A stretch of 64,000 nt of DNA from Orthonyx spaldingii (Eukaryota; Chordata; Aves; Passeriformes; Orthonychidae). Below the pieces are notes generated by a model. The model was not told the origin of the DNA. It did not search any database and worked only from the letters and a program-made list of their open reading frames with translations. The position numbers and the translations under genes are program-made. The stretch spans positions 197,960 through 261,959 of the forward strand of contig VZTJ01004774.1 of the NCBI GenBank assembly GCA_013397795.1, read 5' to 3'. This document shows positions 14,525-24,123 of this stretch, one piece after another; the stretch's first letter is position 1, and each line of letters starts with the position of its first letter.

Positions 14525-14644
14525 CTTCCATAACAGCACAGCCAGCAATAGGAAGATAAGAATTCCCACCAACAAACTGATGGCAATGATCCATCCGACA
14601 ACATATCCACGAGGCTCCAGATTGTGCAAAGCCTCAAAGACCAC
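14525..14644 (-). CDS. ITGA9: ITGA9 exon (probably exon 27), transmembrane segment
   Basis: A 120-bp minus-strand exon (40 codons, phase 0 both ends), with acceptor TAG at 14647-14645 and donor AAG|GTAAGG at 14525/14524. It encodes VVFEALHNLEPRGYVV followed by a long hydrophobic helix (GWIIAISLLVGILIF and onward) ending in LLWK. This is essentially identical to human alpha-9, so it is the single membrane-spanning helix. The cytoplasmic tail with the GFFRR-type motif should be on the next exon. I searched positions 1-14500 on the minus strand for it and did not recognise it, so it probably lies outside the window. Confidence 0.98.
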
Positions 14645-15074
14645 CTAAAAAGCAATTAGAAAAAGATCTTTTTATAATTGGAAGTTGTACTGTTTTCTCT
14701 TATACCTCTCTTATTAAACACACTGTATGGTGGCTTCACTGATCATATTTCATCTGTCAGAAAAATAAGGAATGAGGCCTTAATTTAGTGCTTTGCATCA
14801 TTTTTTCCCAAAGGATTTAAAGCTTTCAAGTGGATTTTGAGTAGCCATGTGTTGGATCGAAGAAATATCAGCCTCCACTCCAGCACAACACTTACCCTGC
14901 CAACCCCCAGCACTGAGCTTGTTCAGGTGCTGGGCCATCAAATGTGCACAACGTTTTGCATAAAAAACTCCATCCCTTGGACTGGCAAGGATCTAGCATG
15001 GTTTGTCTTACTCATCCTATTCTGGCCATACCAAACCCCCTGATGCTTCATATTAAACATTCACGATGAGCTTG

Positions 15075-16057
15075 TGCTGAGGGTTAGGTTTTCTTCCCAT
15101 TTGTTGTCAGGGAGATGCTGGGGCAGTTCTCTAGGTAAATAGACAGTGATTACGAAACCAAAGGAGTCGTCAAGCACCCTGATATATTGTTGAAATGGTT
15201 TTGAGGAGGGGAGGGGAACAGGGGTTTGGAGTTTCTTAGCTGGGAGTAGTCTTTTCCCAGCTGCGACCAGAGACAGTCATGTGGGTTTTTTTCACCTAGG
15301 ACCTCTCCTGCACAGTGGTTTCAACACTGCCATGGAGCTATGCCTACCACCTGCTTGTAAGTCCGTTGCTTGCAAAAGAGAGGAAGAGAGAGAGAGAGAG
15401 AGTCCGAGCTGCCCCACTGACTGAAACTTTGCCGGCTGCCAGCACTGAGAGAGACAAGCACACTCCATGTGAGTGCCTGGGGGAGTTGTTCCTTCCCCAT
15501 CCCTCCCTGGAGCCACTGCATGGCGAGCCGCCTGAACCCAGAGCAGCCCTCGCCAGACCTCTTCTCTGTATAGTAGTGTGACATGGCGATAAAGCCTGCC
15601 TCTCTTCCCGACGTGTACCGGCTACCATTAGCGGTGCCAAAGACTGATCACCACTCCCATGGGTGCCTGGGGGAGTCGTCCCTTTCCCCCCTCACTCATC
15701 TGAGCTGCTATCACCTTCAGGGACATCCCTGTCTTGCATCAGAGTGCCCCCTGAAGATGCGAGGGAGGTATTGCAACTTCTCTACCTTGCCTCAGTCACC
15801 ATCACCCCCTGCCGGTTGTGGTCGTAACTGCACCAAAGGGGAAATTGCTTAACTGATGGGAAAAATCTGTTATTGTATTTTTTTAATTGTCGTGGTTGTT
15901 GTTTATTCTGTCTTGTTGAATATATATATTCCAGTAAAGAACTGTTAATCCTTTTCCCATATTCTTGCTTGGAAGCCCCGTAATTTTCTAAAGTCTCAAT
16001 AATTTGGAGGGAGGGGTCATCTTTCCATTCCAGGAAGATTTCCACCCCCCTTGGCAG
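15075..16057 (+). mobile_element. ERVL-type LTR, left part (split by provirus), TSD GCTTG
   Basis: The LTR starts TGCTGAGGGTTAGG right after GCTTG (15070-15074). Its 3' third resembles the LTR at 50631-51589: both have AAAGAACTG then TTCCTTTT/CCTTTTCCC, a C-T-G/GAAAGTCC-type block and a TTGGAGGGAGGGG/TCGGAGGGAAGGGG block. A variant poly(A) signal AGTAAA is at 15933-15938, and a GA microsatellite lies within at 15376-15402. The LTR stops at TTGGCAG, where the class I provirus begins, and resumes at 22912. ORFs across it are chance frames. Confidence 0.88.
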
Positions 16058-16526
16058 TGAAAGGCATGAGGAGGAGGTGTCTTTACAAACAAGCTGTGGG
16101 TCTGCTGGTAGATAAGGCCAGATACTGAGAGATGAAAGAAACAATGAGAGGAATCATAAATTCCATAAGAATTCCACTGATTGACACAGACTGTTACTCA
16201 CTCAAGACTGCGCTAAATCCCTGGATTTAGATAAAAAGAACAAAGACACAGGGAAAAAGAGGGGGGGAGGGGTACACATTAGAAGGGGGGTCTGTATTAA
16301 GCGATTTGGGGAGTCTGTACCTCTCAAGTACCTCAACCAATGAGGAAAGAGAGAGGGAAATGCAGCTGAGAAATTAGGATAAAAGGGAGGCTGTATCCTC
16401 CAACAATTAGAGATATCCCATGGGAAATGCCCATGGCACCTCCCTTTATTCAAATAAAGTTACAGAACTCCTCTGTTTCCTTTTTGGACATAAACCTCTG
16501 GTGTTTGTGGATTAATTTTTCTGACA
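16058..16526 (+). mobile_element. Class I provirus 5' LTR
   Basis: 469 bp, starting TGAAAGGCATGAGG and ending TTTTTCTGACA. A TATA-like GATAAAAGG lies at 16378-16386 and AATAAA at 16453-16458. It aligns with the 3' LTR at 22571-22911 with roughly 17 differences over about 340 comparable bases, by hand count. That suggests an old insertion. It includes about 129 bp (16158-16286) missing from the 3' LTR, where the assembly has one N. Part of its U3 is repeated in inverted orientation at 16685-16791. Confidence 0.92.
16129..16235. repeat. 107-bp inverted repeat, arm 1 (in 5' LTR)
   Basis: This stretch of the U3 region is the reverse complement of 16685-16791, with about two mismatches in 107 bp. 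The arms are separated by 449 bp containing the rest of the LTR and the primer-binding site. Confidence 0.93.
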
Positions 16527-16528
16527 GT

Positions 16529-16546
16529 TGGGAACTCATCCGGGAT
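16529..16546 (+). other. Primer-binding site, tRNA-Pro-like
   Basis: TGGGAACTCATCCGGGAT lies two bases after the LTR end, as in gammaretroviruses. It differs at three of 18 positions from the usual proline-tRNA site (TGGGGGCTCGTCCGGGAT). A different tRNA is possible. Confidence 0.75.
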
Positions 16547-16684
16547 ATTTCCACTGTCTGGGGGTGGCAGGCAGAGAGCGCAGCTGAAGGTGCGCCTCAC
16601 CCAGATTTGATGGTCAGCTCCCTTTGGTGCTGGCCGGCACTGGGTGATTGATTGGGTTCTCAACACTTTCCAGGAGGTTATCTA

Positions 16685-16791
16685 TTTATCTAAATCCAGG
16701 GATTTAGCACAGTCTTGAGTGAATAACAGTCTGTGTCAATCAGTGGAATTCTTATGGAATTTATGATTCCTCTCATTGTTTCTTTCATCTC
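16685..16791. repeat. 107-bp inverted repeat, arm 2 (in provirus leader)
   Basis: An inverted copy of LTR positions 16129-16235 placed between the primer-binding site and gag. It begins TTTATCTAAATCCAGGG and ends TTTCTTTCATCTC. A normal retroviral leader does not carry inverted U3 sequence. Confidence 0.93.
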
Positions 16792-16979
16792 CTGAGACTA
16801 TCCAGGAGACAAGTAGCAGACCAGAGGGGTCCGTGAAGAGTCCACAGGGAAGGACCACTGAAAATCTCATCAGTGCATAAAATGAGATCTTCAGGGAGTA
16901 AACCTGGGAGGGCACCCATGGAGGGTAGCACAGGCAAAACAGGGCACCCATGGAGGGTAGCAACAGTAAAGCTGGGAAG

Positions 16980-17960
16980 GGGCCCTGGCAAAGGGGATGA
17001 CGATCCCAAAATATCTCCAAAGAGTCCCTTGGAAGAATGTTGAGTTGGTTTGCACATTCTCCCAGAGGTAATTAAAGACATGGATGCCCAGGGTGAGCAA
17101 TAAGGGGAGTCGAGAAGGGGTGTTGGCAACAGGATGGATGGTGTTGGTGTGTTGGGAAAAGGAATGTGGAAAAATATGGTTAAAACAAGGAGTAACAAAA
17201 CCTGGCCCAAAATGCGGGACCGAGAGCATGGGCTGGGGATCTCTGGCAAGGCGCAGGGCCAGGCTGGGGCTGTGGGGCAGCCGGGGCTCAGCACCAGGTG
17301 GTGCCTGAGCCTGCCGTCCCCTGGGCAGGGGCAGCAGTGGCCCCCCAGTCCCCATGAGGCTGTGGGAGGCCCTGGCCACCTGTGGTGCTGCTGGCTGTGC
17401 CTGCCATGAGCGCCAGGGTGAGGACCGCGTTTGGACACTGGAGAAGGACAGCGACCAGCTCTGTTATACAGTGTGTGGTGAAGGGGATGAACATAAGGAG
17501 GAGAAGAAAGGAATATCTGGGAAATGCAGATTGTACGTGGAAGGATTTGGATTTTCTTTTAAAGATTTTGTTTGAGTCACTGGAAAAGCAAATGATTTTG
17601 AGCTGTGAGAGGATGAGCACCCACAGGCAGTAGTGGCAATGGGGGCTAGAGGAAGGGCAGAATAAGCCCCTGGATGAACTGGTTAGAAAGATACAGAAAG
17701 TGTACATTGGAAGAGATGAGGAAAAAGTAAGGGTAAAAGTGAAGGCAGAGTTTTTACAGCCCCGGAGGGAGAAACTGCAGGGCCCAAGGAGACCCTCAGG
17801 GACAGAGGGGACAGGGTCAGCCCCAAGGATGTGGCAGAAGCATTCCCTCCTCAGCAGGGGAGAGCCAACCCAAGCAGCGATTGGGAAGGAATCAGTGTGC
17901 TGCTATCTGCAGGATAGAGGGACACTGAAAGCAGGACTGTCCACAGAGACAGCTTGATCC
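16980..17960 (+). pseudogene. Provirus gag remnant
   Basis: The segment lies between leader and protease, where gag is expected, and frames are broken by many stops and shifts. Around 17023-17062 one frame gives SPLGRMLSWFAHSP, similar in style to the matrix start of avian gamma-like gag proteins. Near 17160-17240 a KTRSNKTWPK stretch also looks matrix-like. Around 17895-17935 a C-x-C-C-Y-L-type stretch followed by RGTLK resembles a nucleocapsid zinc knuckle that has lost key residues. The middle (17250-17450) is GC-rich and gave me no recognisable capsid motif such as the major homology region. The assignment rests mainly on position. It is certainly non-functional. Confidence 0.6.
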
Positions 17961-18000
17961 TCAGGAAGAGGCAATCCAGAGGATAATGGAGATGGATTTT

Positions 18001-18398
18001 TAGGAGTGTCAGGGGTTCCCATTATACTAAGGACACACCACACTGAAGCTCTTGCTAACTTTTAAGATGGATCTGGATCGAGAGGAGGTATATTGCCTGG
18101 TAGACCCAGGGGCCTCTCGATCCACTTTGAATTTCATCCCTAAGCAGGGGAAAATTGTCAAAAAGATCTTTGATTATTCAAGGGGTGAGTAGAAAGGATG
18201 TGCAGGTGCATTTTATCCAACTACTATTAGTAGATGTGGAGGGTAGGTTTGAAATGCATTAATTCCTGTTTGATCCTAATTGTGATTGCAATTTACTGGG
18301 AAGGGATTTTTATGGCTAAAGTGGGAATGCAAATTGATATTGTGAAAAATTATACAAAGGCTAATACTGTGGTAACTTTGTGTAAAATGTCTGAGAAG
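18001..18398 (+). pseudogene. Provirus protease remnant
   Basis: A frame at about 18067-18180 contains LVDPGASRSTL, a retroviral aspartic protease active-site region in which the usual D-T/S-G reads D-P-G. Downstream, a short frame around 18234-18428 includes CDCN/LLGRDF-like traces in mixed frames, consistent with the C-terminal part of a gammaretroviral protease. Stops and frameshifts interrupt it. It sits between gag and reverse transcriptase, as in a class I provirus. Confidence 0.7.
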
Positions 18399-19560
18399 GC
18401 TTGCGCTGAAATAAACCCAGAAATGTGAGCAACCCCAGGGAAATATGGCATATTAGATATAGAGTCTCTCCAATTTACTTTAAAGCAACCAGGACAAGTG
18501 GTGTCTAAAAAGCAAACCCAAGTTTGCTTTTTAGCAATGTCCTAATGTTGTGGTACAGACATGTCCTAATGTTTCTGTCCTAATGTTGTGGTACAGACAT
18601 CAGAAGAAGAGCAAAGCTTTAGAAAATTAAAGACAAATTGGTCAATGCCCCAGTCTTAGCTCTTCCACACTCAGAAAAAGAATTTGAGCAATATGTGGCT
18701 GTTAAACAGGGCCATGCTAAAGGAATTTTGGTACAAGAACACAGGGGAACACAGCGGCCTGTTGCTTATTTTTCTAAGCTGTTACACCCAGTGGCCGGAG
18801 GCTGGCCTCACTGCCTGCAGAATTGTGCAGCCACAGCTTTGAAGATGGCTGAGACTGGAAAACTGACAATGAGAGGATATCTGATTGTTAAAGTTTCACA
18901 TCAAGTTAAAGCTTTGTTAACCAAAAGAGCCTCTAAGTGGATGATCAGTGCTCGGTTATTACAGTATGAATCTTTTTTTAAGGAACAAGAGGACTTAGAA
19001 TTGAGAAGCGAGGAAGGGTTTAATCCAGCCTCCTGGTTAAACGGCCCTGGAGAGGGGGGCCGAGAAGAAATCCATGACTGCATTCAAGTGATAGATCTCC
19101 AGACCCAGGCTAGGGAAGATTTATGAGACACTCCCTGGCCTGAGAGAGAGAATGTGTTTATTGATGAGTCTTCAAGGATGGTAGAAGGGAAGAGATTTAC
19201 AGGATGCACTATCATTAATGGAAAAGAATTAAAGGAAGGATGGAAGTTGCCACCCACATGGTCAGCTCAGACAGAGGAGCTGTATGCGCTTGTGAGAACC
19301 TGTGAAATATATCGGGACAAGATAGTGAATATTTTTACTGATTCTAAATATGCATATGGGTGATACATGCATTTAGGAAATTATGGGAAGAAAGAGGTTT
19401 ATTAACCTGCAGAGGAAAAAGGTTAGCTCATGAGAGCTTAATTTCTCGCCTGTTGGAGGTGGTGAATTTACCAAAAAGGGTAGCAATAATACACATTAGG
19501 GGACACCAAGCAGGGTGCTCAAAGGAACCAATAAGTAACTGAATGGCTGATGAAGAGGCT
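18399..19560 (+). pseudogene. Provirus reverse transcriptase (core deleted) and RNase H
   Basis: The N-terminal edge is visible at about 18399-18521 (NPEM, stop, ATPGKYG; then TLKQPGQVV), typical for gamma-like enzymes. The polymerase core with the YxDD motif is missing. The sequence passes through a hairpin and a small tandem repeat (18505-18600) and resumes in the connection domain at about 18612-19126 (KLVNAPVLALPHSEKEF, RPVAYFSKLLHPVA). RNase H follows: FIDESS, SAQTEELYAL and FTDSKYAYG mark the usual D-E-D positions, and a later stretch has RGHQAG and MADEEARKA. Stops occur before and within these blocks. The polymerase is inactive because its catalytic core is absent. Confidence 0.88.
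18505..18600. repeat. Hairpin plus tandem repeat at the RT deletion scar
   Basis: 13-bp arms 18505-18517 and 18522-18534 (CTAAAAAGCAAAC and its complement) surround the loop CCAA. Directly after, a 24-bp unit (TGTCCTAATGTTGTGG...) occurs at 18538-18561 and again at 18576-18599. Confidence 0.9.
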
Positions 19561-19749
19561 CGGAAAGCTGCACTGTTGTCGGATATCTCTAAGATCCTCC
19601 CTTTGCTCCCAGTAACCCCACTGCTGCCAGAGAAACTGTCTTTTCCCAGAGGGAGCTGGAAATAATTAAAAAGAGTGGGGCAGAGGAAAGAGGGGTTAAT
19701 TGGTTTACAAAGGATGTAAGCAGTGGATACCAAAAGCTCTGGCCTCACA

Positions 19750-20776
19750 AATATTAAAACAACTCCACAAAGGGAGTCATTCGGGTCCTTGAAAATTGGC
19801 AGAAGCCTTCCTCAAAATGTATGTCACTGTGAGTCTTTACTCTGGCAAAGCAAGCCATTGAGGGTTGTTTAATTTGTGCTAAAACCAATAACAGAGTTAC
19901 AAAGAAAATTGCCAGGGGAGGGAGGCCTTCGGCTGTATGTCCCTTTCAAAGATGCCAGGTGGATTTGACTGAAATGCCCCGACTGGCAAGGCTTAAATAT
20001 CTTCTGGTAATAGTATGTCAGCTATCAGCGTGACCAGAAGCATTTCCAACTGTTTCAGCAATTACAGGATCAGTTATTAAAGTATTTTTAGAACAAATAA
20101 TTCCAAGATATGGGATTGTGGAAGCAATAGACTCAGATAGGGGAACTCACTTTACAAGAAAAATTCTTCAAAGGGTTATGCCTGCTTTAAGAATACAATA
20201 GAACCTCCATACGCCCTGGCACTCCCAGAGCTCAGGCAGGGTTGAAAGAATAAATGGAGAAATAAAGAAACACCTTTTGAAACTGTTGATAGAAACTAAG
20301 ATGCCATGGGTACAGCTTTTGCCACTGACTTTAGCAAGAATAAGAGCCAAACCCAGGGGAGATATTCAGTTATCTCCCTTTGAATTGATGTTTGGAATTC
20401 TCAGCTTAGTGAGAAAGTGGAAATAAGTGATGTATATTTAAAAGAGTAAGTGGCCAAGATACTGTCTCTTGTGAAATCTCTTCAACAAGGAGCTCAACTG
20501 GCAGAGACCCTGCCTTTGGACTTTGCTGTCCACAACATCCAACTCGGAGACTGGGTCCTAGTTAAGGAGTGGAAAGAAGCACCACTGGTGGTGAAGTGGC
20601 ATGGACTTTTCCAAGTGTCACTGAACACAGAAAGAGCCATCAAGACAGCTGAACATGAGCAGGCCCATCACACTCAGGTCAAGGTCTCTGAGACCCCAGA
20701 GATATGGACATCTCAGCTGGAGGAGAAGGATGAGAGGTCACAACTGACACACTGCAGGAGCAGATCAAAGCAGTAG
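19750..20776 (+). pseudogene. Provirus integrase remnant
   Basis: Several frames carry integrase pieces. QVDLTEMPRLARLKYLLVIV (about 19958-20018) bears the first catalytic aspartate. DSDRGTHFT (about 20131-20158) bears the second, and VERINGEIKK (about 20241-20271) the glutamate, so the D-D-E residues survive although the frame is broken. An expected zinc-binding HHCC domain upstream is badly eroded. The C-terminal part at 20450-20776 has IQLGDWVLVKEWKE and HHTQVK, the gammaretroviral C-terminal chromatin-binding and late-domain style. Stop codons and frameshifts show that no intact protein is made. Confidence 0.87.
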
Positions 20777-20779
20777 CCA

Positions 20780-22500
20780 GTGTGTCGACATTGGAGGAAG
20801 CCCTGTGTGCCTACCCACAGACTGTCTGCTGAAATGGTCTGTGTGGGCATCCCTCCTTTTGGATCTCCAGTCATTGGTGGGCTAATAATTGCTGTCATTG
20901 TTTTCTTTATGTTAAGTTGTTTCTGTGCCTTCACTCACCACAGGTGGTGCGGAAGACAATGTGAGAATTACATTAAGTGATTAGATTACACCATTAGAAT
21001 GCTTTTCTTAATAATCTTACTGTTATAGTCAGTTAAGTTTGGACCAGAAGTGAGAGAATCGTGTTTTAATCCTAGGAGAAGTAACAAAAACCTTTAACCT
21101 TAACAATTGTTGAGTCTGCAGAGGGCCAAGAGGATCGGAAGATTGGCCATGAGTAGCGAGCCCAGTCAAACCTAAATGATGAAAACTGGGAAAACCCCTT
21201 TGTCAACAGGACCCGGGATTTGAAAGGGCATTATTAGACTTGTGGCCAACATGCTTATTGCAGGTTACCTTCAAACTGGTCAGAGATATGTTTGTAAAGT
21301 ATATTAGACGGTTGTTCTTTTTGCTACCACAAGTTCAGGGAAATCAGTTAAGAATCAAGATATATGATGACCTAATTTAAAAAAAGCGGTCAATTGATGC
21401 ATCCCTGGCTGGAGGGAGCACACAAAAGTGGGGAAAAGATGAATGGCCACCTGAGCGAATCATACAACACTATGGACCAGCCACTTGGAATCCTAGTGAA
21501 TTGATATCAGGTGCCAGAGAACCCATTTATAGTTTAAATCAAATAATTAAGTTGCAAGCTGTCTTTGAAATGATCACCAACTAGACAGCTACAATTCTTG
21601 ACCTTCTTGCCGACCAATCCAATCAAACGAGGAATGCGATATTTCAACATCCGATGGTATTAAATTATCTATTAGCAGAAGAAGAGAGAATTTATGAGAA
21701 AATTAAATGACTCCAAACTGCTGTTTGCACATAGATGACAATGGAAAAGTGGTGAAACAAAGAGAATAAGAAAGTTAGCTCATGTACTGGTCCAAACGTA
21801 GAAAAGATGTTGATACCTTAGGATTTTAGCTTCTATATTTTTCATGTATCTGTAATCCTGTAATTGTTTAGTGTATAACTCTGGACTCCATATACAGTGC
21901 TAAGCTACTGTTCTCACATTTTGGTCAGACAAAACAATTCCACTCTAGGCCTGAAACTCAAGGACACTTTACTGTTTCAAGTCCCGAGATATGTAAACAA
22001 CAGTGAATTGGGGGGAGCAAACTTGGGGTAAATGACTTCATTACCTGAAGCTGTGATTGGAGGATTAACCTCTGATATGCAAATGGACCAAATTTATAAA
22101 ATATGAAAAACCCGTGACCAGCTGTACTTTTTGGGTGTAGCCCCTGGGTGGGCTGTGACTGCCCTAAATGTACCTGAAGGCCCTTCAATAAATATAACTG
22201 CTTTTTATTATCTTAATTTTGTCTAGCCTCTGTTTTAGGTAGCTGGATGAGGCATCATTGGGAATGGGACATGTTTTCGTTGTTACCTGATGGACTATGG
22301 ATTAAACAAATGCTTTTTTTTCCTCTTATGTGCTATAGCAACTCTAATCTTTTTACCATGCATGATCCCATGCATAATCACATTCAACACGTGATCAAGA
22401 GGATGCAGGTAGCAGCCATGCCTACTGATCCAGAAATGGCTATAAACAGACAGAAAATCATGTCACTTCAAATAATTGCAAAACCAAAAAAGACCTAGGA
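20780..22500 (+). pseudogene. Provirus env remnant, interrupted
   Basis: The segment follows integrase and precedes the polypurine tract. A hydrophobic run at about 20866-20925 (VIGGLIIAVIVFF) may be the signal peptide. The surface subunit is mostly gone. At 21390-21560 a frame gives WPPERIIQHYGPATW, then Q-I-I-K-L-Q-A-V-F. The transmembrane subunit continues with LLADQSNQTRNAIFQHP, LLAEEERIYEK and a CCLHIDDNG motif near 21715-21760. After an apparent LTR insertion, the membrane anchor appears at about 22300-22380 (LLCAIATLIFLPCMIPC). Several stops and shifts break it, so it cannot give a working envelope. Confidence 0.78.
21808..22254 (+). mobile_element. Probable solo LTR inserted in the provirus env
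   Basis: This roughly 450-bp block separates the CCLHIDDNG/KLAHV part of env from its membrane anchor. It has promoter-like order: TATAAA at 22095-22100, then AATAAA at 22187-22192, then TAGCCTCTGTTTTAGGTAGC, which recalls the 3' end of an avian LTR family. Start and end are approximate and I could not find a clean target-site duplication. The env segments on both sides belong close together in related proteins, which supports an insertion. Confidence 0.55.
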
Positions 22501-22555
22501 ACAGAAAATTAAGTCAATGGTAACTAAAGTTTGTAAAAACAATTATTGAGAAAAT

Positions 22556-22570
22556 AAAAAGAGGAGGGAT
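22556..22570 (+). other. Polypurine tract
   Basis: AAAAAGAGGAGGGAT directly precedes the 3' LTR, as expected for plus-strand priming. Confidence 0.85.
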
Positions 22571-22911
22571 TGAAAGGCATGAGAAGGAGGTGTCTTTACA
22601 AACAAGCTGTGGGTCTGCTGGTAGATAAGGCCAGATACTGAGAGATGAAAGAAACAATGAGAGGAATCATNGGGGTCTGTATTAAGCGATTTGGGGAGTC
22701 TGTACCTCTCAAGTACCTCAACCAATGAGGCAAGAGAGAGAGAAATGCGGCTGAGAAATTAGGATAAAAGGGAGGCTGCATCCTCTAACAATTTGAGAGA
22801 CCCCATGAGAAATGCCCATGGCCTCTCCCTTTATTCAAATAAAGTTACAAAACTCCTCTGTCTCCTTTTCGGACATAAACCTCTGGTGTTTGTGGATTAT
22901 TTTTCCTGACA
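22571..22911 (+). mobile_element. Class I provirus 3' LTR (with assembly N)
   Basis: It begins TGAAAGGCATGAG and ends TTTTCCTGACA, matching the 5' LTR. AATAAA is at 22838-22843. A single N at 22671 stands in for about 129 bp present in the 5' LTR, probably an unresolved assembly gap at a G-rich run. Confidence 0.92.
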
Positions 22912-22938
22912 GTGATATTTGTCTTTTAAACCAAGACG
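22912..22938 (+). mobile_element. ERVL-type LTR, right remnant
   Basis: These 27 bp after the provirus (including TTGTCTTTTAAACCAAGAC) match the LTR terminus seen at 51565-51589 (CTGTCTTTTCAAACCCAGACA). They are followed at 22939-22943 by GCTTG, an exact copy of the 5-bp duplication at 15070-15074. The final CA has become CG. This proves the LTR at 15075 once continued here. Confidence 0.9.
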
Positions 22939-24123
22939 GCTTGTTAACTATTTTTTCTCCCCCCAAAAAATGGACAACTAACACATTCCTATTAAATACA
23001 AATCGTCCCTGCTGTGCTTTACATGACACATTGTGTGAAAGAGGCAAGGACACATGAAGTCATGGGTTTTTCTGGAAATGCTGGGAGCTGTTCTCTTCTC
23101 TCTTTTTTTATAGCATGTATGGCAGGGAAATACAGAGAACAAAGAGCCTTCCCACCATCTGTCTCAAGAAGACAATGGGAACAAATTTTACTATTCGTAT
23201 ACACTAAGTGAATTTTCAATCTCTTATTTCAATCAAAACTAGTTCCTTGGTGGAAAACTCAAAAATGGCTCTCCTCACTGAGGGCTATTTTTATGTTAAA
23301 CCTTGCAATTTAATATCCAGCAAATGTAGAGAGGCAGCAGGGATTTTTTTTAAGGTAATGCATTTTTTTTTTTCTGACTTTGTTTTGCAAGACAAAGTAG
23401 CTAGTTTTCCTCCCTTCTTCACAAATCACTTTCAACATCTTTGCTTACAAATGCCAAAACCATTTTGTAGATATGAATTGTTAAATCAGGTTTTTTAAAA
23501 AATTAGCTGTTAAAAGTAGGTGAAAATCCAGGAGTTACAGTAACATAGAATTATACAATCCCAAGACAAGAGGCCAATGAAAGACCCATAAAATACATTC
23601 ACTCACTGCTAACCCTGTTCAAACAGCTTCATTTCTGAAACAGCAAAGGCAATGCAATACCGTGCGACTTCTATGAAACTCTAAGGTGGACATTCAAGAA
23701 AAAGCTGCAAAAGGAAGATGGCAGCACTGGTAGAGGGGCCAGAGATGCTCTAGGTTCTCCAATCATGCAGATTTCCAAGCCTCAGAGAAAGTTATGGGGA
23801 TCCCGAGTGAGTATAGGCAACAGCTCTTCTTTGAGTGGGAGATGGAACAAAGACAGCCTCTCAAGATCCCACTAACAAACATTTCTCTGTTTCCGCAAGC
23901 ATGTGTAGCCTTAGCAATCAATCACTAAAATTACAGGCACAGACGAGAGAAAGGGGGCAACTATGTTTTGTCACAGTGTTCCAATAAAGAAGTACTCTGA
24001 CATCCTTCATCTCAGTTTCACAGGTTAATGTAATGCTGATTAAGATGACAGCTTTTCTGGAGGAAGAATTTGAATCTAGCTGATTTATACACACTGCTTT
24101 TTTCTATTGATGAGATATTATCA

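Noticed and set aside
16785..17438. Long minus-strand frames (217 and 162 codons)
   Set aside because: They are antisense to the gag remnant of the provirus and have no known domain.
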